Assembly (NCBI GenBank): GCA_002085355.1
Contig: NATN01000058.1
Coordinates: 1-13,489 of the forward strand
Direction: 5' to 3'
Origin: Candidatus Zhuqueibacterota bacterium 4484_87
GTDB taxonomy: Bacteria; Zhuqueibacterota; Zhuqueibacteria; Thermofontimicrobiales; Thermofontimicrobiaceae
Length of the DNA: 13,489 bases
Part shown: positions 7,802 through 13,385 of the stretch, in pieces
Position numbering within the stretch: the stretch's first letter is position 1
How the letters are laid out: each line of letters starts with the position of its first letter
The notes under the pieces: generated by a model
What the model saw: only the letters and a program-made list of their open reading frames with translations
Database searches by the model: none
Told to the model about the DNA's origin: nothing
Made by a program: the position numbers and the translations under genes

Positions 7802-8530
7802 CTAATTGCTTTTATGAATAAGAATTTCGTGATTTACCTGTTTCAGCAGATCATTTATTTCATGACGAAACATCGCCAGTGTCGTATCGCTGATAATTTT
7901 CATTTCTTTGAGCTGAGGGATTGTCAGCAAAGAAGAAAATAATGAGCGACGCGAGCGCTTCAATGCCGCTAAAATCAACCCTTTTTCCGCATCAAACGTA
8001 TCGTCGATATTGTCGTATCCAGCGCGGATGAGCTTGCTCATGCATTCAAACAGACCAGTCTGAAATGTCACCAGCGGATGCTCACGGTATGCGACATCGA
8101 CATGGCGGAAAATTTTCAACATACGTAAAATGAGTTGATAGACTTGCTTAAATAGCGGATGTGCTGCTTCCATGAAATAATTGTCAGATTCTTCAGACGT
8201 CCAGTCACTGTACTGCTGTTCAATTATTTCGTCTATGGAAATATCATCTTCAATTTCTTCGTCTTCATCCAGTAAGTCGAGATCCTCGTCATCCGGCAGA
8301 TCATAGCCCATTTCCTCGAATGCTTTGCGCAGCCCTTCTTCAGAGTAGCCATATTTATCCATTAATTCTTCGAGGCGGCGTTTCTGTTCATCTTCTTTTT
8401 GAAAGAATTCTTCCCAGCGAGCTTCGTCCCATTCTTCTTCAGAGTCTTCAGCATCAAAATTATCAAAATCGTCGAATTCGTCAAAGTCATCGAAATCGTC
8501 GAAGTCATCAAAATCGTCAAAATAAGGCAT
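7802..8530 (-). CDS. Acidic protein with N-terminal FDD tripeptide repeats, function unknown
   Basis: 242 residues, family not recognised. Residues 4-27 are eight consecutive FD(D/E/N/A) tripeptides. Residues 28-106 remain strongly acidic with a short basic-helical stretch (about 44-75), and no hydrophobic segment occurs. Residues about 117-240 look like an ordinary helical globular domain (HPLFKQVYQLILRMLKIF; GLILAALKRSRRSLFSSLL; MFRHEINDLLKQV). There is no signal peptide, so it is presumably cytoplasmic. A charged, disordered N-terminus on a helical domain could mediate binding to a basic partner, but this is only inference. ATG with AGGA eight bases upstream. It is divergent from the sigma-factor operon, with its own promoter and hairpin, so it is likely monocistronic. 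Confidence 0.8.
   Translation of the reverse strand: MPYFDDFDDFDDFDDFDEFDDFDNFDAEDSEEEWDEARWEEFFQKEDEQKRRLEELMDKYGYSEEGLRKAFEEMGYDLPDDEDLDLLDEDEEIEDDISIDEIIEQQYSDWTSEESDNYFMEAAHPLFKQVYQLILRMLKIFRHVDVAYREHPLVTFQTGLFECMSKLIRAGYDNIDDTFDAEKGLILAALKRSRRSLFSSLLTIPQLKEMKIISDTTLAMFRHEINDLLKQVNHEILIHKSN
8450..8521 (-). repeat. 9-bp coding repeat (FDD tripeptide x8)
   Basis: Eight tandem 9-bp units encode FDD, FDD, FDD, FDD, FDE, FDD, FDN and FDA. Units differ by synonymous third-base changes (GAT/GAC, TTC/TTT), so the amino-acid pattern is better conserved than the DNA. Confidence 0.9.
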
Positions 8531-8569
8531 TACGTGTATCCTATGTCAATCTGCTAATTTATACTTATT

Positions 8570-8598
8570 AATATACAAGTTTATGTAATATAATGCAA
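8570..8598 (-). promoter_or_regulatory. Sigma-70-type promoter of the acidic FDD gene
   Basis: On the minus strand, TTGCAT (8593-8598), a 17-base spacer and TATATT (8570-8575) precede the ATG at 8530. Both hexamers differ from consensus by one or two bases and the spacing is ideal. Confidence 0.6.
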
Positions 8599-8706
8599 GG
8601 AAAATGTTGCTTTTTTGAATGGAGAGATGCAAAAATTGACTGAATTAGATGCGCTGTGAGTGGTGTCTGGACTCGCTGGGCAATTTTAATGGCAGCGCTA
8701 AAAAGT

Positions 8707-8735
8707 TTGACATTGGGGAATAATTTTGTTAAATT
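8707..8735 (+). promoter_or_regulatory. Sigma-70-type promoter upstream of the ECF sigma gene
   Basis: A perfect TTGACA (8707-8712), a 17-base spacer and TAAATT (8730-8735). It overlaps the ECF-type promoter at 8716-8745, so a basal and an autoregulated start could compete or cooperate. Confidence 0.55.
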
Positions 8736-8745
8736 GAATGTCTAA
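8716..8745 (+). promoter_or_regulatory. Putative ECF-sigma autoregulatory promoter
   Basis: GGGAATAA (8716-8723), 16 bases, then GTCTAA (8740-8745). The same layout occurs at 10317-10346 before the next operon. It resembles the RpoE consensus (GGAACTT-N16-GGTCTAA). The start codon at 8771 and its AGGAG (8758-8762) follow at a normal distance. Confidence 0.65.
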
Positions 8746-8770
8746 TAAGTAAAAATTAGGAGAAAGAAGT

Positions 8771-9316
8771 TTGGCCGATGAGATTCTGCTGGAAAAAATC
8801 AGGGATGGCGACGAGAGAGCCTTTCGGGAGTTGATCAAGAAGTATGAGTCGCAAGTGGCATCAATTGTCATGCGCATGCTCGGAAATACGCCCGAAGCAG
8901 AAGATGTCGGTCAGGAAACATTTATTCGGTTTTTTCAGTCGATAGATAAATTCCGCGGAGATTCAACAGTGGCAACCTACCTCACGCGCATTGCCATGAA
9001 TTTATCGCTCAATGAGTTGAAACGCAGAAAACGGAGAACTTTTTTTTCACTGAACGATGAAAATATAGAAATAAATATTCCTGATGAGGATCGTTCGACT
9101 GAAAATCGTGAAACAGAAGAGCTGGTGGAAAAAGCTCTGGAAAAATTGGAACCAAAATTTCGCGCAGTGATTGTGTTGCGATTATTGGAGGGGTATTCTA
9201 CCGCAGAAACTGCTGAAATCTTGGCGCTGCCCATAGGTACGGTTCTTTCCCGATTAGCCAGGGGCCAGAAAAAATTGAAAAAAATATTTGAGCAGTATTT
9301 GGGAGAGACGTTATGA
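8771..9316 (+). CDS. ECF (extracytoplasmic function) RNA polymerase sigma factor
   Basis: 181 residues, the usual ECF size. Region 2 (about 20-88) contains EAEDVGQETFIRFFQSIDKFRGDSTVATYLTRIAMN, the -10 recognition/core-binding block. A variable acidic linker follows (about 95-117). Region 4 (about 118-172) contains LEPKFRAVIVLRLLEGYSTAETAEILALPIGTVLSRLARG, including the -35-reading helix-turn-helix. There is no region 3. The start is a TTG with AGGAG (8758-8762) eight bases upstream; the nearby ATG at 8778 is out of frame. It overlaps the anti-sigma-like gene by four bases (ATGA), the classic sigma/anti-sigma arrangement. A GGGAATAA-N16-GTCTAA promoter upstream suggests autoregulation. It is held inactive, presumably, by the downstream membrane protein. 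Confidence 0.95.
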   Translation: MADEILLEKIRDGDERAFRELIKKYESQVASIVMRMLGNTPEAEDVGQETFIRFFQSIDKFRGDSTVATYLTRIAMNLSLNELKRRKRRTFFSLNDENIEINIPDEDRSTENRETEELVEKALEKLEPKFRAVIVLRLLEGYSTAETAEILALPIGTVLSRLARGQKKLKKIFEQYLGETL

Positions 9317-9738
9317 ATAAAAAAATAATTAAACTTTTGTACAAATCTTTCGATGCTCCGCTTTCGGAAAATGAAAAAGAAGTTTTAGCAAAAGCTTTGA
9401 AGGAATCCGAGGGTTTACGCAGAGAAAAAGAAAAAATCATTGCCATGCGCGAGAAACTGGCATCAGCGCCAGCGGCTTCTTTCAAGCCTTTTTTTGCCGA
9501 ACGGGTGCTCAATAGAATCAGAGGACAAAATAATTCGATGGGCGAACGGGCGTCGATATTTGACTCCCTTGTCGCTGCTTTCAAGCCAATGGCAATTGCG
9601 GCGATGATTTTATTAATTTCAATTCTATTTTATAATTTAAAAACAACTGAAAATTACACTTTAGCCGGCGCATTGGGAAAAGAGCCGGTGAGTTTGGAAC
9701 AAGTCGTTGATCCTGTTTATGTATTGGAATTGGAGTAA
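9313..9738 (+). CDS. Membrane-anchored anti-sigma-like protein
   Basis: 141 residues. The cytoplasmic N-terminus (1-70) is helical and charged: LLYKSFDAPLSENEKEVLAKAL is reminiscent of the anti-sigma domain opening, but the zinc-binding His/Cys set of ZAS domains is absent. One transmembrane helix lies at about 92-108 (PMAIAAMILLISILFYN), followed by a short periplasmic tail of about 33 residues. The four-base ATGA overlap with the sigma gene, GGGAGAG five bases upstream, and topology support anti-sigma function, binding the ECF factor at the inner membrane. Assignment rests on context more than sequence. The very short periplasmic tail makes it plausible that sensing is delegated to the next gene product. 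Confidence 0.75.
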   Translation: MNKKIIKLLYKSFDAPLSENEKEVLAKALKESEGLRREKEKIIAMREKLASAPAASFKPFFAERVLNRIRGQNNSMGERASIFDSLVAAFKPMAIAAMILLISILFYNLKTTENYTLAGALGKEPVSLEQVVDPVYVLELE

Positions 9739-9741
9739 CCT

Positions 9742-10203
9742 ATGAATACCAAGACTAAGTCTGTTTTTGTCTTAATCGCTGTTTTTGTACTGGGCGCCTT
9801 GCTGGGGGTTGTTGTTGACCGCACAATTGTGGAAAATCAAATGCGTCAGCGTTTTTCCCGCTTCCAGGGGCCAGGAATGGCGCGCGTTATTCTGGAGCGC
9901 ATCATCAGACCAACTCCCGGGCAAAGAGTTCAAATTGATTCCATTCTGGAGAAATATGGCGAACGATTCCAGAAATTGCGCATTACAACGCGGATGGAAA
10001 CGATGGCTTTGATGGATTCCATGCGCAAGGAAATTGACCCGATTTTAACTGATGAGCAGAAAGAACAAATTCAGAGACACATTGAACGTATGCGTCGTGG
10101 TGCAATGCGAGAGCCTCTGTTTAATAAGGGACATTGGAGAAATTTTCGCAGGCCTCCTGAAGAAGGACGGCCTGAACCACCACCACCTATTCCGCCGGAA
10201 TGA
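9742..10203 (+). CDS. Membrane-anchored Spy/CpxP/CnrX-like periplasmic stress sensor
   Basis: 153 residues. One N-terminal transmembrane helix (about 7-25) anchors a helical periplasmic domain. PTPGQRVQIDSILEKYGERFQKL (57-79) and DPILTDEQKEQIQRHIERMRR (99-119) are the two helix-turn segments of LTxxQ/metal-resistance type proteins (Spy, CpxP, ZraP, CnrX). A Pro-rich tail ends the protein (RPPEEGRPEPPPPIPPE). It starts three bases after the anti-sigma stop, with GGAG in the preceding codons, so it is translationally linked. The order sigma, anti-sigma, anchored Spy-like protein parallels the cnrYXH and related nickel/cobalt or envelope-stress systems, in which the CnrX-like protein senses the periplasmic signal. 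The ligand is unknown; no His/Cys/Met metal cluster is obvious apart from scattered Met residues. Confidence 0.82.
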   Translation: MNTKTKSVFVLIAVFVLGALLGVVVDRTIVENQMRQRFSRFQGPGMARVILERIIRPTPGQRVQIDSILEKYGERFQKLRITTRMETMALMDSMRKEIDPILTDEQKEQIQRHIERMRRGAMREPLFNKGHWRNFRRPPEEGRPEPPPPIPPE

Positions 10204-10238
10204 GATTTATTTGTCCGAGACATAAATTTTATAAATAG

Positions 10239-10272
10239 AAAAGCCAGGTGTTTTTGGAATACCTGGCTTTTT
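10239..10272 (+). terminator. Terminator of the sigma-factor operon
   Basis: AAAAGCCAGGT (10239-10249) pairs perfectly with ACCTGGCTTTT (10261-10271) around an 11-base loop and ends in a T-run. It lies 36 bases after the Spy-like stop and before the next operon's promoter. Confidence 0.88.
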
Positions 10273-10316
10273 AATAATGTTGTCTTGGTGCCTTGGCAAT
10301 AAAAAAACGTCTTCCT

Positions 10317-10346
10317 GGGAATAAAAAAGAATTTCATTTTGTCAAA
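10317..10346 (+). promoter_or_regulatory. Putative ECF-sigma-dependent promoter of the Spy-repeat operon
   Basis: GGGAATAA (10317-10324), 16 bases, then GTCAAA (10341-10346), the same elements and spacing as at 8716-8745. It lies after the sigma operon terminator and 33 bases before the ATG at 10379, with AAGGAG at 10365-10370. Confidence 0.65.
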
Positions 10347-10378
10347 CTATCAGAAAAGAAAATCAAGGAGATTAAACG

Positions 10379-10615
10379 ATGATCAAATTAAATGAGCAGA
10401 AAAAATCCAATCAATTAACCAGCGATGATCTGGCTCTGGCAGCATATTTAAAAATGAAAGGTTTTCGCTTGAGTGAATTTCATCACAACAAATCAAAAAT
10501 TTATTTCACTTTCGACCTTGGTGATGCAGATGTGCGTCAGATCAAGACCGATTTTGTGAATAGTGATTTTCTCGTATTTTACAATGAACTCAGAAATTTA
10601 AAAAAAATAATGTGA
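10379..10615 (+). CDS. Small DUF5659-like protein
   Basis: 78 residues without signal peptide or membrane segment, presumably cytoplasmic. The pattern TSDDLALAAYLKMKGFRL, then KSKIYFTFDL, then FYNELRNLKKIM looks like the DUF5659 family (small alpha/beta proteins beginning with a 'ts-D-LaaaL-kG' motif), whose function is unknown. The family call is from memory. The ATG has AAGGAG eight bases upstream. The gene ends 15 bases before the secreted Spy-repeat gene and carries its GGAGG, so the two are cotranscribed. It is downstream of the putative ECF promoter, which makes it a predicted member of the sigma regulon. Confidence 0.72.
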   Translation: MIKLNEQKKSNQLTSDDLALAAYLKMKGFRLSEFHHNKSKIYFTFDLGDADVRQIKTDFVNSDFLVFYNELRNLKKIM

Positions 10616-10630
10616 AGGAGGTAGTGCACA

Positions 10631-12151
10631 ATGAAAAAGACGATTCTTTTCATTACATTAGTAGTTAGTTTGATGACAGTCTTTGTTTTCAATAGTCAAT
10701 TGATGGCGCAAAAGCCGTACAATCGAGGCGGACAAGGAAATATGCACAACAGCGAACGTGGTGCATTCTGGAGTCAACTCACAAATGAGCAAAAAGAGCA
10801 AGTGCGGGCAAAGATGCAGGAATTACACCAGCAAGGCGCGACTCGCGAAGAAATTCACGAAGCTGTAAAAGCGATGCTGAACGAATTCGGAATTCAAATC
10901 CCTGATAATCCACCGCAAGGACGTCGCGGTTTTCATTCTCGGGGGAATGATCCATTTATTTTTGAATTGACAGAAGAGCAGATGGTTGAATTGCGTCAAT
11001 TGGTGCAGGAAATGCGTGAGCAGGGAGCAACCCGCCAGGAAATCAGAGAAGCGGCGAATGCACTTTTACAGGGTTGGAATGTTGAAATTCCTGAACGACC
11101 CGGAGATGGTTTTCGCAGAGGTGGCAAGCCTGGCATGGGAATGTTTCTCGATTTGACGCAGGAACAGCGGCAGGAGCTGCGAGAAACAGTCAGTGGAATG
11201 CGCCAGCAAAATGCTTCGCGAGAGGAAATCCTTGCAGCGGTGAAAAATCTGCTGAGCGGCTGGGGAGTAGAAATACCTGAAAATTTCGATGAAAGATTTA
11301 TGGCCGGGCCTCGCAGAGATGGCGCTTTTTGGCTGAAACTATCTGACGAGCAAAAACAAGAGCTGCGAGATAAAATTCGTGACATGCTTGCCAGCGGTGG
11401 GGATTTTGAAGCCATTCACAACGCGATGATGGAGCAAATCCAGCAGTGGGGCTATGATGTTCCGCCAAGGCCGGACGGAAAAGGGTATCGCGGGCAAAGA
11501 CTTGACCAGATGCTAACAGATGAACAAAAGGAGCAATTGCGCACAAAAATCATTGAGCTGCTGGACGCCAAAGCAGAACCGGGCGAAATTTTTTTGGCGA
11601 TTGGTGACATACTACATGACTGGGGAATCGAGCCGCCGCATCCCGGATTTCACGGACGACGTCCATTTGGCCCTAATATGATGAACCAGCTCACTGATGA
11701 GCAGCGTCAAGCAGTGCGTGAAAAAGTTCAGGAACTGCGAGAGCAAGGAGCCACAAGGCAGGAAATTCACGAAGCTGTGCGTGAAATGCTGGAAGAATTT
11801 GGCGTGAAGTTTCCGGAAAAGCCCGGGGGACAAGATGACAATAAAGGTAACGGCAAAACCGGATATCGCGGCGAAGACAAAATAAAAACCAACAATTATC
11901 CCAATCCATTTAACCCCGAGACGCAAATTTCTTACACGTTGAGCAATTCAGAACATGTGACTCTGCAAATTTTCAATATGCAGGGACAGCTCATTCGTAC
12001 ATTGGTGAACGGAATGCAGTCGGCTGGAAGCCATTCTGTGAAATGGGATGGGACTAATGAAGCCGGTGAAAAAGTGGTTTCCGGTGTGTATGTGTACAAG
12101 TTACAGGCGGGAAATGATAGCGTGAGTCGAAGAATGATGCTGATGAAATGA
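10631..12151 (+). CDS. Secreted protein with six Spy-like LTxEQ repeats and a C-terminal sorting domain
   Basis: 506 residues. A signal peptide (1-26, QLMA|Q) is followed by six helical repeats with 42-residue cores at 50-91, 113-154, 175-216, 237-278, 295-336 and 354-395. Their consensus is roughly LTxEQxxxLRxxxxeLrxqGAT then rxEIxxAvxxmLxxwGxxiP. The spacing is very regular (58-63 residues), with Gly/Arg/Pro-rich linkers. Each opening LTxEQ helix resembles Spy/CpxP-family helices and the sensor at 9742-10203, which shares LTDEQKEQ exactly with repeat 5. Residues about 420-506 (NNYPNPFNPETQISYTLS ... GVYVYKLQAG) form a FlgD-like, type IX-type C-terminal sorting domain, so the product is likely surface-attached or secreted. 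It may act as a multivalent envelope chaperone or metal/cation buffer. GGAGG lies upstream of the ATG, and a strong terminator follows. Confidence 0.9.
   Translation: MKKTILFITLVVSLMTVFVFNSQLMAQKPYNRGGQGNMHNSERGAFWSQLTNEQKEQVRAKMQELHQQGATREEIHEAVKAMLNEFGIQIPDNPPQGRRGFHSRGNDPFIFELTEEQMVELRQLVQEMREQGATRQEIREAANALLQGWNVEIPERPGDGFRRGGKPGMGMFLDLTQEQRQELRETVSGMRQQNASREEILAAVKNLLSGWGVEIPENFDERFMAGPRRDGAFWLKLSDEQKQELRDKIRDMLASGGDFEAIHNAMMEQIQQWGYDVPPRPDGKGYRGQRLDQMLTDEQKEQLRTKIIELLDAKAEPGEIFLAIGDILHDWGIEPPHPGFHGRRPFGPNMMNQLTDEQRQAVREKVQELREQGATRQEIHEAVREMLEEFGVKFPEKPGGQDDNKGNGKTGYRGEDKIKTNNYPNPFNPETQISYTLSNSEHVTLQIFNMQGQLIRTLVNGMQSAGSHSVKWDGTNEAGEKVVSGVYVYKLQAGNDSVSRRMMLMK
10778..11815 (+). repeat. 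Six coding repeats of about 175-190 bp (Spy-like modules)
   Basis: Repeat starts fall at residues 50, 113, 175, 237, 295 and 354 of the encoded protein. Protein cores align without gaps over 42 residues. The DNA has diverged, so the array is not a recent or slippage-prone expansion. Repeats 1 and 6 are the most alike (EIHEAV and an F-G where repeats 2-5 have W-G or W-N). Confidence 0.88.
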
Positions 12152-12176
12152 CCGGGTTATCCTTAAAACAAATTGG

Positions 12177-12216
12177 AACAACAGCCCCTTTTTTGCGGAA
12201 GGGGCTGCTGTTTCTT
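12177..12216 (+). terminator. Terminator of the Spy-repeat operon
   Basis: CAGCCCCTT (12182-12190) pairs with AAGGGGCTG (12199-12207), extended by AACA/TGTT beyond one mismatch. A T-rich TTTCTTT follows. It lies 25 bases after the stop codon. Confidence 0.88.
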
Positions 12217-12341
12217 TCGTTAGTTGGTTTTAAATAACAAATGCAACAGATATTATTAGCCTTTTCGTCGATCCCGACGTTGACTTTTTAGCGAATTAAT
12301 GGATTATTCTTATGTATGAAAAATCAAAGCAGGAGAATTAA

Positions 12342-13175
12342 ATGCGAAAACTGAGTTTTTTTATCGTTCTTTTTTTGATTTTAATAAATATTTCGGGCTG
12401 CAAGAATCAGGAATTAATGAATCAGTGGAAACCAAATGAACTAAAAATTGATGGATCAGACGCTGATTGGCAAAATGTGCCGCTTTTCATGGATGAGGAC
12501 ATGAACATTGCTTTTGGATCAGCCAATGATGATGAAAATGAATATCTGATAATAAAGATTGGCGATGTGCAACTGGCAAGACGGATCCAAAGGATGGGGG
12601 TGACGGTCTGGCTATCGCGGGAAGGGAAAAAAGAGAAAAGATTCGGCATCCGATATATTGGTAGTGAATCTTTGGCGGCAAGTCTGCGACGGAATTTAAA
12701 TCCCGAAGGACAGCAACCAGCCTTATCCCGAATGAAGAAATTCAAAAAAACCGATTTGCCGCGATTTGGAATGATTGGCATCCTTCACGACGGGAAATAT
12801 CGCACCGAACCGGAAAATAATCCTTGGGGACCTTCCGCAGCTTCGCAAGAGGTCAATGGGCTTTTTTGTTATGAATTTAAAATTCCGCTTCAATTTGGTA
12901 TGAGTGTGACTGGGGATGCTGATGAAGAAATTTTGGATGATATTAAAATAGGCATCGAAATCGGTGGCATTACACAAGAAATGAGGGAAGCGATGCGCGA
13001 AAATGTGGCAGAAATGCGCGATAGAAAAGAAGGAATGCGTGGCATGGAAGGAGGCAGAGGCGGCGGTATGGGAGGCCGCGGCAGAATGGGAAAATCAGGC
13101 GCCGGCATGGGCTCTGACATGTCAGGTCTGGAGGGGAAGGAATTCTGGTTGGATATTAAGCTTGCAGAAAAATAG
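12342..13175 (+). CDS. Lipoprotein with CBM9/DOMON-like domain and Gly/Met/Arg-rich tail
   Basis: 277 residues. The lipoprotein signal has lipobox ISGC with C20 as the acylated cysteine, so it is envelope-anchored. Residues about 30-205 look like a family-9 carbohydrate-binding/DOMON-type beta-sandwich: LKIDGSDADW (34-43), then YLIIKIGDVQ, GVTVWLSREG, and GLFCYEFKIPL (173-183), the usual strand pattern of this fold. Residues 209-228 (GITQEMREAMRENVAEMRDR) form a charged helix that resembles the LTxEQ helices of the upstream gene. Residues 229-262 are a low-complexity Gly/Met/Arg segment before a final strand (EFWLDIKLAEK). Ligand unknown. AGGAG lies six bases before the ATG. A terminator separates it from the Spy-repeat operon, and no GGAATAA-type promoter is visible. 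A weak TTGACT (12280-12285) with TATTCT (12305-12310) could serve. Confidence 0.8.
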   Translation: MRKLSFFIVLFLILINISGCKNQELMNQWKPNELKIDGSDADWQNVPLFMDEDMNIAFGSANDDENEYLIIKIGDVQLARRIQRMGVTVWLSREGKKEKRFGIRYIGSESLAASLRRNLNPEGQQPALSRMKKFKKTDLPRFGMIGILHDGKYRTEPENNPWGPSAASQEVNGLFCYEFKIPLQFGMSVTGDADEEILDDIKIGIEIGGITQEMREAMRENVAEMRDRKEGMRGMEGGRGGGMGGRGRMGKSGAGMGSDMSGLEGKEFWLDIKLAEK

Positions 13176-13178
13176 AAC

Positions 13179-13385
13179 TCCAAAAGCAAAACCTCGGGTT
13201 GTATCAAAATCCTTTTTAAACCGCTGAGGGCGCAAAGCAGGCACTGAAGACACAGAGTATATTCCTTAATAAATAAATTAAAAACAATAAACATTCTTCA
13301 TGAGCTTCGTGTCCTTTGTAGTTTTTAATTAATTTTTTAGCTTTTGATACAGCTCCAGGTTAAAAAATTTAAAAATGCTTTTGGA
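13179..13385. repeat. Nested imperfect palindrome, degenerate MITE-like or dispersed repeat
   Basis: Four inverted pairs are nested around one centre: TCCAAAAGC (13179-13187) with GCTTTTGGA (13377-13385); AACCTCGGGTTGTATCAAAA (13190-13209) with TTTTGATACAGCTCCAGGTT (13342-13361), 17 of 20 matching; AAACCGCTGAGGGCGCAAAG (13218-13237) with CTTCGTGTCCTTTGTAGTTT (13305-13324), about 13 of 20; and TGAAGA (13245-13250) with TCTTCA (13295-13300). The inner arms show a rough 10-bp sub-repeat of the type C(A/G)CAAAG, which I recall from dispersed repeats in many environmental genomes. It begins four bases after the lipoprotein stop and occupies most of the 314-base gene-poor end. Confidence 0.6.

Noticed and set aside
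8627..8659. Short leader-peptide-like ORF (ATG to TGA, 10 codons) upstream of the sigma gene
   Set aside because: The GGAGAG is too close to the ATG, the ORF is upstream of the predicted promoters, and there is no further support.
8977..9584. Minus-strand ORFs opposite the sigma and anti-sigma genes (8977-9234, 9198-9584)
   Set aside because: They are Ser/Phe-rich shadow translations of well-supported plus-strand genes, with no RBS or family resemblance.
10996..11926. Minus-strand ORFs opposite the Spy-repeat gene (10996-11415, 11298-11546, 11612-11926)
   Set aside because: They mirror the repeat array of the plus-strand gene and have compositions typical of antisense shadows.
12266..12279. 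CGTCG-ATCC-CGACG small palindrome before the lipoprotein gene as an operator
   Set aside because: Only five bases per arm, seen once, with no partner site elsewhere in the window.
12890..13294. 134-codon minus-strand ORF opposite the lipoprotein tail
   Set aside because: Its Pro-rich stretch is the antisense of the Gly-rich plus-strand segment, and its start lies inside the palindromic repeat.
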